Positions 34,874-43,763 of a stretch of 64,000 nucleotides of DNA are shown here, in pieces. Under the pieces are notes generated by a model. The model saw only the letters and a list, made by a program, of their open reading frames with translations, did no database searches and had not been told where the DNA came from. The DNA is taken from positions 18,015 through 82,014 of the forward strand of contig NZ_FTPS01000003.1 of assembly GCF_900156525.1 (NCBI RefSeq). Direction: 5' to 3'. The stretch comes from Pontibaca methylaminivorans (GTDB taxonomy: Bacteria > Pseudomonadota > Alphaproteobacteria > Rhodobacterales > Rhodobacteraceae). Position numbers and translations under genes: made by a program. Position 1 is the first letter of the stretch. Each line of letters opens with the position of its first letter.

Positions 34874-35779
34874 TCACTCGTTCTCCGGCAGGAGGCCGCC
34901 GGGTTCCTGCGTCAGGTCCAGAAACCGCCGCTCGGCCAGCGAAAGCTGGCGGTCCTTGTGATGCAGAACGCGAAATCGCCGGCCGGGCAGGGCGAAATCC
35001 ACCGCCGCGAGCCGCCCGGCAGCGACCGCCGGGCCGACCACCAGCGCCGAGAGCACCGTCGCGCCGGCCCCGGATTCGACCGCTGCGCGCACGGATTCAT
35101 TCGACGGCAGTTCAAGCGCGATCTCGACCTTATCGGGTGCGAGCCCGTGCCGGGCAAGAACCGCCTCGAATACCGTGCGCGTTCCCGACCCCGGCTCGCG
35201 CAGCACCCAGGGGCTCTTGAGCAGATCCCGCGCGTCCAGGGGCGCGCCGCCGGCCCAGGGGTGAGCGGGCGCGACGACCAGCATGAGGTCATCCCCCGCA
35301 AACGGGCGGATCGACAGGGCGGGGTCGTCGATCGCCCCCTCGACAAAGCCGAGGTCGGCGCCTGCGGCCTGCACCAGGCGGGCGACTTCGGCGGTATTGC
35401 CGATCGCAAGCTCGAGCCTGAAACCGGGATGGGCGGCGTGGAACCGGTGCATGAGCGGCGGCAGCCAGTAATTCGCGACCGTCTGGCTTGCCGCGAGCCG
35501 CAGCCGGCCGCGCCGCAGCCCGGCCAGATCGGCCAGCAGCCGCTCGCTCTGCTCGGCCCGCCCCAGCAGCGCGCGCGCCTCTTCCAGGAACTGTTGCCCC
35601 GCGTCGGTCAGAACGATCCGCCGCCCGATCCGGTCGAACAGGCGCACCGCGTGGCGTTCCTCGAGCGCGGCAATGGCGGCGCTGACCGCGCTCTGGGTCA
35701 GATTGAGAAAGGCCGCTGCCTGCGTGACGTGCTGGCGCTCGGCGACGGCGACAAAGATGCGAAGCTGATCGAAGGTCAT
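34874..35779 (-). CDS. LysR-family transcriptional regulator
   Basis: A 301-residue LTTR: N-terminal winged helix (MTFDQLRIFVAVAERQHVTQ, NLTQSAVSAAIAALEE) and a periplasmic-binding-like effector domain starting near residue 90. Its start overlaps the yeiH stop by ATGA, so the two genes are translationally coupled and this regulator is the second gene of a yeiH-lysR operon. Control of yeiH is inferred from this linkage; the effector is unknown. Confidence 0.92.
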   Translation of the reverse strand: MTFDQLRIFVAVAERQHVTQAAAFLNLTQSAVSAAIAALEERHAVRLFDRIGRRIVLTDAGQQFLEEARALLGRAEQSERLLADLAGLRRGRLRLAASQTVANYWLPPLMHRFHAAHPGFRLELAIGNTAEVARLVQAAGADLGFVEGAIDDPALSIRPFAGDDLMLVVAPAHPWAGGAPLDARDLLKSPWVLREPGSGTRTVFEAVLARHGLAPDKVEIALELPSNESVRAAVESGAGATVLSALVVGPAVAAGRLAAVDFALPGRRFRVLHHKDRQLSLAERRFLDLTQEPGGLLPENE

Positions 35780-36816
35780 GTCAGCATGACAACCAGACAG
35801 AGGCTGAAAATGGAAATGAAAATCCAGGCGCCTGCGCCAAGCAGCGCGGGGCGGATGCCTTGCGCCGCAAGGCGGCGCAGGTCGGTCTCGAGCCCCATGG
35901 CCGCCAGCGCGAGGGCAAGCAGGAACTGCGTCGCGGCCGTGGTCAAGGGCATGACCGCCTCGGGGATCCGGCCGGTGCTGGCAAGCGCGGCCATGGCGAT
36001 GAACCCGAAAACGAACCACGGCACCGGCGCGGCGGCGCGCCCTTTCGGGCCGCCCGTCTGGCGCATCCGGCGGGTGGCGGCGGCGCCCAGCATCAGCACC
36101 ATCGGCGCCAGCATCATGACGCGGGTGAGCTTGGCGATGGTGCCGAATTCGCCGGCGTCCTGCCCGCGTGCATAGGCGGCGGCGGCGACCTGCGCGACCT
36201 CGTGGATCGACGCGCCGGTCCAGAGCCCGAACGCCCGCGGACCCATATCGAGGAACCCGCCCGCAACGGGCATCAGGACCATGGACAGCGACCCGAACAC
36301 GGTGACGCAGGCGACGGCATAGGCGGCGCTTTCGTCGCTGGCGCGGGTCACCGTGTTGGTGGCGACCACGGCAGACGCACCGCAGATCGCGCTCCCCGCC
36401 GCGATCAGTTGCGCCAGCCCCCGCTCGACCCCGAGCATCCGCCCGCACCAGCTGGTGAAGGCGAAGGTGGCCAGGAGCGTGAGCCCGATCATCGCCACGC
36501 CGGAGGCGCCGACCGCGATCACCTGCTGCGCGGTCAGTTGCAGCCCCATGAGCACGATCCCCGCCCGCAGCACGTGCCGCAGGCCGAAGGCGATGCCGGG
36601 GCGCGCTGCGCGGGGCGTGCCGACAAGGTTGCGAAAGACCATGCCGAGCAGGGTCGCAAGGATCAGCGGGCTGAGCGCATTGACGCCCGGAATCCGCTGC
36701 AGGCCGAACGCCAGCCCCGCGATTCCCCCCGCAAGCCCGAGCCCGGGCAGGATGCGGCCCGGCCCACGGGTGAAAAACCCCCGGTCGTGTCCCGGTTCTG
36801 TCGTTGCATCGCTCAT
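35776..36816 (-). CDS. yeiH: YeiH family putative membrane exporter
   Basis: A 346-residue protein with about ten membrane helices, of the YeiH/UPF0324 family (some members annotated as sulfate exporters). Family segments: LILATLLGMVFRNLVG, FGLRHVLRAGIVLMGLQLT, LIAAGSAICGASAVVATNTV, and GLWTGASIHEVAQVAAAAYA. ATG 36816 follows AAGAGGAG; an ATG 18 codons upstream is less likely. Substrate is unproven. Linked to the LysR gene by a 4-bp overlap. Confidence 0.88.
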   Translation of the reverse strand: MSDATTEPGHDRGFFTRGPGRILPGLGLAGGIAGLAFGLQRIPGVNALSPLILATLLGMVFRNLVGTPRAARPGIAFGLRHVLRAGIVLMGLQLTAQQVIAVGASGVAMIGLTLLATFAFTSWCGRMLGVERGLAQLIAAGSAICGASAVVATNTVTRASDESAAYAVACVTVFGSLSMVLMPVAGGFLDMGPRAFGLWTGASIHEVAQVAAAAYARGQDAGEFGTIAKLTRVMMLAPMVLMLGAAATRRMRQTGGPKGRAAAPVPWFVFGFIAMAALASTGRIPEAVMPLTTAATQFLLALALAAMGLETDLRRLAAQGIRPALLGAGAWIFISIFSLCLVVMLT

Positions 36817-36931
36817 CCGGCTGCTCCTCTTGCTGTCACGAGGTGCAGCTAGGCGCATGAGGCTTATCAATCCAACGGATTATCCTGTTCCGTTCGATCG
36901 CAATTTTCGAACGGTTCGCGCCGGGCCCGCT

Positions 36932-37798
36932 TCAGGCCCCGTCCTGCGCCGCAAGGAAATCCAGCCCGATGTCAAGCGCGGGTGCGCTGTGGGTGATCCA
37001 GCCGAGCGAGATCAGATCGACCCCGGTCGCAGCCACCGCGCGAGCGGTTTCGGGCGTGATGGTTCCCGACGCCTCGGTCACGGCCCGCCCCGCCACCATG
37101 GCGACGGCCTCGCGCAGCGTTGCGATGTCCATGTTGTCGAGCAGCACCACATCGGCACCGATCTCAAGCACCTCGGCGAGTTGCGCGAGCGTATCGACCT
37201 CGATCTCGACCTTGACCATATGGCCGGCCATGGCGCGGGCGCGCTCGAGCGCCGGGCGGATCCCGCCGGCGATGGCGATGTGGTTGTCCTTGATCAGCAT
37301 CGCATCGGCCAGGCTGTGGCGATGGCTCGCGCCCCCGCCGGCAAGGACGGCGTGCTTTTCCAGCGCCCGCAGTCCGGGCGTGGTCTTGCGCGTGCAGGTG
37401 ATGCGGGTACCGGTGCCATCGACCAGATGGACCAGCGCGGCGGTCGCGCTCGCGATGCCCGACAGGTGACAGAGAAAGTTCAGCGCGGTGCGCTCGGCCG
37501 TCAGCAGGCTGCGGGACGGGCCGGCAAGGCTCGCGATGCGCGTGCCCGCGCGCACCGCCGTGCCATCGCTCACATGGCGCGTCACGGTGATGCGCGGATC
37601 GACCAGTTCGCAGGCCAGCGCCGCGCAGTCGAGCCCCGCAATCACCCCATCGCGCCGCGCCACCATGGCGACGGCAGAGCGATGATCCGGTGGGATCACC
37701 GCGGCCGAGGTGATGTCCCCCGCGGTGCCCAGATCCTCGTCAAGCGCGCGGCGAACCGCGGGTTCGATCAGCAGGCGCGGAAGCGGGGCGATCTCCAT
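36932..37798 (-). CDS. nadC: Nicotinate-nucleotide pyrophosphorylase (carboxylating)
   Basis: A 288-residue quinolinate phosphoribosyltransferase forming nicotinate mononucleotide from quinolinate and PRPP. Key segments: DEDLGTAGDITSAAVI, TALNFLCHLSGIAS, RKTTPGLRALEKHAVLAGGG with the substrate-binding Arg/Lys residues, DNHIAIAGGI, and the EIEVDTLAQL/VLLDNM barrel ends. It lies 52 bp downstream of nadA in the nrtR-nadA-nadC cluster. Confidence 0.96.
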   Translation of the reverse strand: MEIAPLPRLLIEPAVRRALDEDLGTAGDITSAAVIPPDHRSAVAMVARRDGVIAGLDCAALACELVDPRITVTRHVSDGTAVRAGTRIASLAGPSRSLLTAERTALNFLCHLSGIASATAALVHLVDGTGTRITCTRKTTPGLRALEKHAVLAGGGASHRHSLADAMLIKDNHIAIAGGIRPALERARAMAGHMVKVEIEVDTLAQLAEVLEIGADVVLLDNMDIATLREAVAMVAGRAVTEASGTITPETARAVAATGVDLISLGWITHSAPALDIGLDFLAAQDGA

Positions 37799-37850
37799 GG
37801 CGGATCCTTTCGTCAGATGCGTGGCGGTTGCGGAATGATCGGCGGGCGGA

Positions 37851-38819
37851 TCAGACCGCCAGCATCCGTTCGACCGCTCGGCGCGCATCATCGGCGATGG
37901 CGGGATCGACGCTGACCTCGTGACGGCCCTGTTCCAGCGCCTCGCGGATGTTGCGCAGGCTGATCCGCTTCATGTGCGGACAGAGGTTGCAGGGACGGAT
38001 GAATTCAACATCGGGATGGTCGAGCGCCACATTGTCGCTCATCGAACATTCGGTGAGCAGCACCACCCGCGCGGGTTTGCGGGTGCCGACGAAATCCGAC
38101 ATGACCGCGGTCGAGCCCGAGAAATCGGCCTCGGCCACGACCTCGGGCGGGCATTCGGGATGCGCGAGCACGGTGACGCCCGGCCAGGATTCGCGCAGGC
38201 CGCGCACCTCTTCGGCGGTGAACAGTTCGTGCACCTCGCAGCGGCCCTTCCAGGCGACGATCTCGACCCCGGTTTCGCGGGCCACGTTGCGGGCCAGGTA
38301 TTCGTCGGGGATCATCAGCACCTTGGGCACGCCGAGCGATTCGACGACGCGCACCGCATTGCCCGAGGTGCAGCAGATATCGGAGGCCGCCTTGACCGCG
38401 GCCGACGTGTTCACATAGGTGACGACCGGCACGCCGGGATGGGCCTCGCGCAGCAGGGCGATGTCCTCGGCGGTGATCGAATCCGCCAGCGAACAGCCTG
38501 CCTGCGTATCGGGGATCAGCACGGTCTTGCCCGGATTGAGCAGCTTTGCCGTCTCGGCCATGAAATGCACGCCGGCAAGGACGATCACCTCGGCATCGAC
38601 CTCCACCGCCTTGCGGGCAAGGGCGAGGCTGTCACCGACAATATCCGCGACCCCGTGGAAGATCTCCGGCGTCTGGTAGTTATGCGCAAGGATCACCGCG
38701 TTTTTCTCGCGCTTGAGGTCGAGAATCGCCGCGATGTCATCCTCGAACAGCATCCAGTCCGGGGCCGGGATGATCCGGCTTACGCGGTCATAAAGATGCG
38801 GCAGGCGAAGGTCGGTCAT
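37851..38819 (-). CDS. nadA: Quinolinate synthase A
   Basis: A 322-residue [4Fe-4S] enzyme condensing iminoaspartate with dihydroxyacetone phosphate to quinolinate. Cluster cysteines are in [10 protein letters not shown], the HPECPP region and [18 protein letters not shown] and VGDSLALAR near the N-terminus are also conserved. ATG 38819 follows AGGAG by 6 nt; an in-frame ATG eight codons upstream is not preferred. nadB, which supplies iminoaspartate, is not in this cluster; aspartate dehydrogenase or a distant nadB is needed. Confidence 0.96.
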   Translation of the reverse strand: MTDLRLPHLYDRVSRIIPAPDWMLFEDDIAAILDLKREKNAVILAHNYQTPEIFHGVADIVGDSLALARKAVEVDAEVIVLAGVHFMAETAKLLNPGKTVLIPDTQAGCSLADSITAEDIALLREAHPGVPVVTYVNTSAAVKAASDICCTSGNAVRVVESLGVPKVLMIPDEYLARNVARETGVEIVAWKGRCEVHELFTAEEVRGLRESWPGVTVLAHPECPPEVVAEADFSGSTAVMSDFVGTRKPARVVLLTECSMSDNVALDHPDVEFIRPCNLCPHMKRISLRNIREALEQGRHEVSVDPAIADDARRAVERMLAV

Positions 38820-38864
38820 GGAATCTCCTGGCCCTTCAAACATGAGCAGATTGGACGGCAGGCT

Positions 38865-38883
38865 TATTCTCGGGTTGAGGATA
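38865..38883. promoter_or_regulatory. Candidate operator upstream of nadA
   Basis: An imperfect 7-5-7 dyad, TATTCTC-GGGTT-GAGGATA (one mismatch), in the 66-bp gap between nrtR and nadA. NrtR repressors bind ~20-bp dyads in front of NAD genes; this assignment is by position only. Confidence 0.3.
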
Positions 38884-38885
38884 TG

Positions 38886-39779
38886 TCAATGACGCAGCAC
38901 CGGCAGCCGCGATCCCGACAGGGCCCGTGCCTCGAGGATCGCGGAGCGGTAGCGGAACAGCTTGGCCGGGCGGCCGCCGGTGGCGGCGGACATCTCGCCG
39001 GTTTCCTCGACCAGTTCCTGCTGGTCGATCTGGCGGCGGAAATTCGACTTGTGCAACCGCAGCCCCGACAGCGCCTCGACCGTGCGTTGCAGCTGCAGGA
39101 GGGTGAAGCTCTCGGGCAGGAGCTCGAACACGACCGGGTGGTATTTGATCTTTGCCCGCAGCCGCGCGATGCCGGTCGCGAGGATCCGGCGGTGATCGCC
39201 CCCCATCCTGCGCCCGAAGGCGGCATGGGCGGGCCGGGTCATGCTTTCGGCCAGCCCCGCCTCGTAAAGCAGTTCGTAACGCTGGAGCGCGAGTTCCTCG
39301 TTCCAGGGCATGTCATTGAGGCCAAAGACGAAATCGACGCGCTGGCGGCGCAGCGGATCATCGCCTGCCCAGCCGGCGAGCCGGGCGGCGATTTCGTCCG
39401 GTATCGGCGGCGGGCGCAGGCGCCGGTCCTCCCAGGGGAAATAGTCATACCAGCCGTGCCACTCCGGCTGCCCCGCTGCCGGTGCCGGCTGTTCGCGCAC
39501 GAGCCCGAGATAACCGATCGAGATGCGCCGCGCGCCGGGGGGCGTGCGTGGTTCACGGTCGAGGTCGGCAAAGGTGTAAAGCTGTTCAAGATAGCCGACG
39601 GGATGGCCGGTCTGGCTTTCGATCCAGGCCCGCAGCCCGGATTGCAGGCTGCGATGGCCCGGATCGAAGGGGCCGGACGGCAGCGCCTGGCCGGCCCGCA
39701 CCGTCATGACGCGGGGCTCGTCATCGGTGACGGCGACCAGAACGGCAATCAGTTCGGCATGAGCAAGTCCCGAGGACAA
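38886..39779 (-). CDS. nrtR: NrtR-type NUDIX-related transcriptional regulator of NAD synthesis
   Basis: A 297-residue protein with an N-terminal NUDIX-like fold (ELIAVLVAVTDDEPRVMTV; the Nudix box region FDPGHRSLQSGLRAWIESQT lacks the catalytic glutamates, so it should sense rather than hydrolyse) and a C-terminal winged helix (LHKSNFRRQIDQQELVEETG, GRPAKLFRY). This architecture defines NrtR, which represses NAD genes and responds to ADP-ribose-type ligands. nadA-nadC lie directly downstream on the same strand, which supports the assignment. Confidence 0.86.
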   Translation of the reverse strand: MSSGLAHAELIAVLVAVTDDEPRVMTVRAGQALPSGPFDPGHRSLQSGLRAWIESQTGHPVGYLEQLYTFADLDREPRTPPGARRISIGYLGLVREQPAPAAGQPEWHGWYDYFPWEDRRLRPPPIPDEIAARLAGWAGDDPLRRQRVDFVFGLNDMPWNEELALQRYELLYEAGLAESMTRPAHAAFGRRMGGDHRRILATGIARLRAKIKYHPVVFELLPESFTLLQLQRTVEALSGLRLHKSNFRRQIDQQELVEETGEMSAATGGRPAKLFRYRSAILEARALSGSRLPVLRH

Positions 39780-39906
39780 CGGCAGACCTTTCCTGACAGG
39801 ACGACCGGGATAGCATCCTCGCCGGTCTTGGCAAGCGGTCGCCGGTTTTCCCCGCGGGCTGCGGGGCGGCGGCGCCCGCTCCGGCCCGCCGCCCGGGTTT
39901 CAGCGC

Positions 39907-40497
39907 CTATGAACCGGCGCTTTCGGTCGCGGGGGCGCGCAGGGTCGCCAGTGCGCCGCTCCATTTCAGCAGCTCGTCCAGCATCTGCTGCGCGGAGTGC
40001 TCCACCGGGTCGTTCGAGACGAAGCGCCCCTCGTCGTCGAGCGATTTCCCGACCATCGGCACCATGACGCCCTCGACCATCGGCATCATCTTGAGCGTCG
40101 TCACAAGCTGCTTGGCGATCTGCACCGCGCGGATTCCGCCCGAGACACCGCCGTAGGAGACAAAGCCGCAGGGTTTGTAGTTCCATTCGCGATAGACGTA
40201 GTTCAGCGCATTCACCAGCGACGGCGGCGGGCTGAAGTTGTATTCGGGGGTCACGAAGACATAGGCATCGGCCTGTTCGACGCTGCGCGCCCATCTCTTG
40301 GTGTGCGGCAGTTCGTATTGCTGCATCACCGGGTGGCGGGGCTCGTTGTAGATCGGCAGGTCGAAATCCGCGAGGTCGACCAGATGCGCGTCGAATTCCC
40401 CGTGCCGGCCGGCATAGTCCCGGAACCACTGCGCAACCGCGGGGCCGACACGTCCCGGCCGGGTGCTGGCGATGATGATGTGAAGTCTGGGTTTCAA
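39907..40497 (-). CDS. NADPH-dependent FMN reductase family protein
   Basis: A 196-residue flavodoxin-fold reductase. FMN phosphate-binding IIASTRPGRVGPAVAQW is at the N-terminus, the conserved VTPEYNFSPPPSLVNALNYV follows, then the GGVSGGIRAVQ loop. Such enzymes reduce flavins, quinones or azo dyes with NAD(P)H. TTG 40497 is chosen as start: AAGGAG lies 7 nt upstream and it places the FMN loop at the usual distance; upstream in-frame ATGs give an Arg/Gly/His-rich extension. A TGTCA-N6-TGACA dyad lies 85 bp upstream. Confidence 0.86.
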   Translation of the reverse strand: MKPRLHIIIASTRPGRVGPAVAQWFRDYAGRHGEFDAHLVDLADFDLPIYNEPRHPVMQQYELPHTKRWARSVEQADAYVFVTPEYNFSPPPSLVNALNYVYREWNYKPCGFVSYGGVSGGIRAVQIAKQLVTTLKMMPMVEGVMVPMVGKSLDDEGRFVSNDPVEHSAQQMLDELLKWSGALATLRAPATESAGS

Positions 40498-40581
40498 GCT
40501 GGTTCTCCTTGATATGTGGTCGTCATGGCCGTTGCTCCTGCCCGGGTGCGGCTGCCCCGGTCGGCCGGGAGCATGTTCGGT

Positions 40582-40597
40582 TGTCATGGCGTTGACA
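40582..40597. promoter_or_regulatory. Palindrome TGTCA-N6-TGACA
   Basis: A perfect 5-bp inverted repeat with 6-bp spacer in the 395-bp divergent region between the flavin reductase and yceI, overlapping a TTGACA. The remainder of the gap (40498-40892) has no recognisable gene. The regulator is unknown. Confidence 0.35.
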
Positions 40598-40892
40598 TAC
40601 ACATGTGCCGACCGATCCGTAACAGGGCAAGTTCCGCACGCATCGTCCTGTTTCCAGAACGATACGTGTCGTGGACCCGGCCGGACGCCCGGGTGCCTTG
40701 CTGTTCCATCAGGGGAACGCTGCGGCCCTGTTTCGCCGCCTTATTCCCCGCTCTCTCCCGTGATAGGACGACAGCGACAGCGAAAGCAGGGGCGTGCCCG
40801 CCGCCAATCGGCGGCATGTGCCCCGTTGTCCGCAAATCCCGCGCCGCCCCTCTGGCCGCGCGCCCACGCCAACCGAAAACCGGAGCACGATC

Positions 40893-41534
40893 ATGAAGGC
40901 ATTCGATCACATCACCACTAGGCTGCTGTCCGCGGGTTTCCTCGCCGCGCTCGCCCTTCCGGCCTCTGCGGCCGAGCAGACCTATGCGCTCGACCCCACG
41001 CATACGCAGGTGCAGGCGAACTGGAACCACCTCGGCTTTTCCAATCCCGGCGCGGCCTTCAGCATCAAGGAGGGCACGCTGATCTGGAACGACGAGAATC
41101 CGCTCGACTCCAGCGTCACCGTGACCATTCCCGTCAACAGTGTGGACACCCGGGTGCCGCTGCTCGACGAAACCTTCAGGACCGAATATTTCAAGGCCGA
41201 CGAATTTCCCGAGATCACCTTTGAAAGCACCGGAGCCACGCGCGTCGGCCAGTCCGACGACTACCGGATCACGGGTGATCTGACTATGCACGGGGTGACG
41301 CGCCCCGTGGTGCTCGATGCCACGCTGAACCACATGGGCGAGCATCCGATGCTCGAGACGCCGGCGATCGGCTTCGATGCGACGACCACCATCCGGCGTT
41401 CCGAATTCGGGCTGGATGCCGAGGTTCCCTTCGTCAGCGACGAGGTGACGATCACGATTACCGGCGAAGCCGTCGATCCCGAAGCGCTCGAAGGGTTTCT
41501 CGAGATGATCGAATACGCCCCGGACTGGGACTGA
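40893..41534 (+). CDS. YceI family periplasmic lipid-binding protein
   Basis: A 213-residue lipocalin-like exported protein. Signal peptide up to ALPASAA, then the YceI domain: YALDPTHTQVQANWNHLGFS, FRTEYFKADEFPEITFES, DYRITGDLTMHGVTRPVVL and IRRSEFGLDAEVPFVSDEV. YceI proteins bind polyisoprenoid lipids such as ubiquinone precursors. ATG 40893 is the start of the signal; upstream frames are unsupported. It heads a run of redox-defence genes. Confidence 0.92.
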   Translation: MKAFDHITTRLLSAGFLAALALPASAAEQTYALDPTHTQVQANWNHLGFSNPGAAFSIKEGTLIWNDENPLDSSVTVTIPVNSVDTRVPLLDETFRTEYFKADEFPEITFESTGATRVGQSDDYRITGDLTMHGVTRPVVLDATLNHMGEHPMLETPAIGFDATTTIRRSEFGLDAEVPFVSDEVTITITGEAVDPEALEGFLEMIEYAPDWD

Positions 41535-41657
41535 CTGACCCCCGGGCCTGACGACGGCTGCCGCCCCACGCCCGGACCGCCCACCGGATCCGGCGGGCCG
41601 GCAGCGCCGCGTCATGTCCTGACGGCGATTCCTCGGGTTTCGTAAAACGAGAACATA

Positions 41658-41692
41658 GAAAACCGGCGGCAGGGCAGGTGCCCGCCGCCGGT
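41658..41692 (-). terminator. Intrinsic terminator of the pirin gene
   Basis: On the minus strand ACCGGCGGC pairs with GCCGCCGGT, with an inner GGGC/GCCC extension, followed by TTTTC. It lies 18 bp beyond the pirin stop. Confidence 0.65.
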
Positions 41693-41709
41693 CTTGGTGC
41701 GTCGCGCGT

Positions 41710-42576
41710 TCAGGCCGGGATCCGGCCGAAACGGCCGCTGCGGACATCGGCGAAGGCCTGGCGGATCTCCTCCTCCGTGTTCATCACGAACGGGCCGTGC
41801 CCCGCGATCGGCTCGTTTATCGGCTCACCGCCGAGCAGCAGCAGCCTTGCGTCGCTTTCCGCCGAGAGCACGAGGCCGGTGCCGGCGCGATCCAGAACCA
41901 CCATCTGCCCGTCCTGCACGGGCCCGCCCCCGTTCACCCGCAGCCGGCCGGCGAGCACGACCACGGCCAGCGTGTGCCCCTCGGGCAGGTCGAAAGCAGC
42001 GCTTTTCCCCGCAGTCACCCGCAGATCCCAGACGTTCAGCGGCGTATGGGTCCGGGCCGGGCCATGCGCCCCGCCGTATTCGCCTGCAATGACCCGCACC
42101 GTGCCGCCATCATCCGGCAATGGAACGCTCGGGATGCTGCCGTTTTCAAGAAGCTGGTAATGCGGCGCGGCCATCTTGTCGGCGGCGGGCAGGTTCACCC
42201 AGAGCTGCACCATCTCGAACGGGCCACCCTTGCGGGTATAGTCGTGCGAGTGGAACTCTTCGTGCAGGATGCCGGAGGCGGCCGTCATCCATTGCACGTC
42301 ACCGGGGCCGATCTTTCCGCCGGCACCGGTCGAGTCGCGATGTTCGACCTCGCCGTCATAGACGATGGTGACGGTCTCGAATCCGCGATGCGGATGCGCG
42401 CCGACGCCGCGCGGCGTCTGTGCCGGTTCGAAATGCGCCGGTCCCGCATGATCGAGCAGCAGAAACGGGCTCATCTGCGCGCCGTCGCTCTGGTAGTTGA
42501 ACAGCGAGCGGACGGGAAAGCCGTCGCCGACCCAGTGTCCGTTCGGGGCGTTGTGGATTCCAAGGATTTTCTTCAT
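41710..42576 (-). CDS. Pirin family protein (quercetinase-like cupin)
   Basis: A 288-residue bicupin. The N-terminal cupin carries the pirin metal ligands in GVGAHPHRGFETVTIVYDGE (two His) with HRDSTG and GILHEEFH further on; the C-terminal cupin is present without obvious ligands. Pirins of this type (like E. coli YhaK/YhhW) oxidise quercetin or sense redox. It is transcribed divergently from a LysR gene, the same layout as yhaK-yhaJ in E. coli. Confidence 0.9.
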   Translation of the reverse strand: MKKILGIHNAPNGHWVGDGFPVRSLFNYQSDGAQMSPFLLLDHAGPAHFEPAQTPRGVGAHPHRGFETVTIVYDGEVEHRDSTGAGGKIGPGDVQWMTAASGILHEEFHSHDYTRKGGPFEMVQLWVNLPAADKMAAPHYQLLENGSIPSVPLPDDGGTVRVIAGEYGGAHGPARTHTPLNVWDLRVTAGKSAAFDLPEGHTLAVVVLAGRLRVNGGGPVQDGQMVVLDRAGTGLVLSAESDARLLLLGGEPINEPIAGHGPFVMNTEEEIRQAFADVRSGRFGRIPA

Positions 42577-42695
42577 GAGCCTTCTCCCGGTTTCATTGGT
42601 TCAAAACCTGGATCCGAAGATAGGAACGGAACGGTTGCGCAGATAGTGCTCCGAAAATACACTCAGCATCTCATCAGTGGAACGATGGCGGGGCC

Positions 42696-43601
42696 ATGCA
42701 GGATCTGAACGATCTCTATTATTTCGCGCAGGTGGTGGAGCACCGCGGCTTTGCCCCGGCCGGCCGGGCGCTCGGCGTGCCGAAATCCCGCCTGAGCCGC
42801 CGTATCGCCCTGCTTGAGGAACGCCTTGGCGTGCGGTTGATCCAGCGCTCGACCCGGCGCTTTTCCGTGACCGAGATCGGACAGATCTATTACACCCATT
42901 GCAAGGCGGTCCTGGTCGAGGCGAGGGCGGCACAGGACGCGATCGCCATGCACCGTTCCGAACCCTGCGGGGTCATTCGGGTGACCTGTCCGGTGGCGCT
43001 GCTCGATACCATCATTGGCCCGATGGTCGCTGATTTCCTCGGCCGGAATCCGGGGGTGGAGCTGCATCTCGAGGCGACGAACCGGCGGGTCGACCTGATC
43101 GAAGAGGGGGTCGATGTCGCGTTGCGCGTCCGTCTGCCGCCGCTTCAGGACAGCGAACTCGTGCTGCGCGTGCTGGCGGAGTTCGACCAGCATCTGGTCG
43201 CAGGCCCCACGCTCCTGGCCGGGCATGGCGAGCCGCGGGAGCCGGCCGACCTGGCGCGGCTGCCGAGCCTCGCGCTGGCCCAGCCGCAGGGCGATCACCG
43301 CTGGACCCTGTACGGCCCCGATGATGCGAAGGCCGAGGTGCATCACCACCCGCGCCTGATCACGCGCGGCATGTTCGCCCTGCGCGATGCCGCCATGGCG
43401 GGGGTCGGCGTCGTCCAGCTTCCGGTTATGGTCACAAGTACGGAGATCGCGCGCGGCCGGCTGGTCCCGGTCCTGCCCGACTGGCAGCCGCGGCGCGAGA
43501 TCGTGCATGCGGTGTTTCCCTCGCGCCGCGGCCTGCTGCCATCGGTGCGCGCCTTTGTCGATCATCTGGTCGCGGGCTTTTCCGGGCGGGGCGCGGTCTG
43601 A
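42696..43601 (+). CDS. LysR-family transcriptional regulator (YhaJ-like position)
   Basis: A 301-residue LTTR. Winged helix MQDLNDLYYFAQVVEHRGFA with GVPKSRLSRRIALLEERLGV, then the CrgA/AaeR-type effector domain (GVIRVTCPVALLDTIIGPMV, GVDVALRVR). It lies between pirin (divergent) and the glutathionyl-hydroquinone reductase (downstream, same strand). By analogy with YhaJ, a quinone-responsive regulator, it may control both sides; this is inference from synteny. Confidence 0.91.
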   Translation: MQDLNDLYYFAQVVEHRGFAPAGRALGVPKSRLSRRIALLEERLGVRLIQRSTRRFSVTEIGQIYYTHCKAVLVEARAAQDAIAMHRSEPCGVIRVTCPVALLDTIIGPMVADFLGRNPGVELHLEATNRRVDLIEEGVDVALRVRLPPLQDSELVLRVLAEFDQHLVAGPTLLAGHGEPREPADLARLPSLALAQPQGDHRWTLYGPDDAKAEVHHHPRLITRGMFALRDAAMAGVGVVQLPVMVTSTEIARGRLVPVLPDWQPRREIVHAVFPSRRGLLPSVRAFVDHLVAGFSGRGAV

Positions 43602-43763
43602 CCGACGGCGGCCGCCCGCGGCCGGCAGCGTAGCGCGACAGAGGGACCTGATCGTTCTGCCAGCGGGACACTCAGGCGCAATATCGGCTGTTTGTCCGCC
43701 CGTCGTCCTGCATTATATCATTATTGCACGACAAGACAGGACGGCAACCGGAAGGAGGCGCAG

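Noticed and set aside
35776..36448. N-terminal extension of the LysR frame across yeiH
   Set aside because: The upstream part is antisense-like Arg/Gly text overlapping yeiH in another frame; the LysR domain begins at ATG 35779.
40584..41747. A 387-codon frame opposite yceI and its upstream region
   Set aside because: Antisense to yceI; its extension over the divergent promoter region is without coding features.
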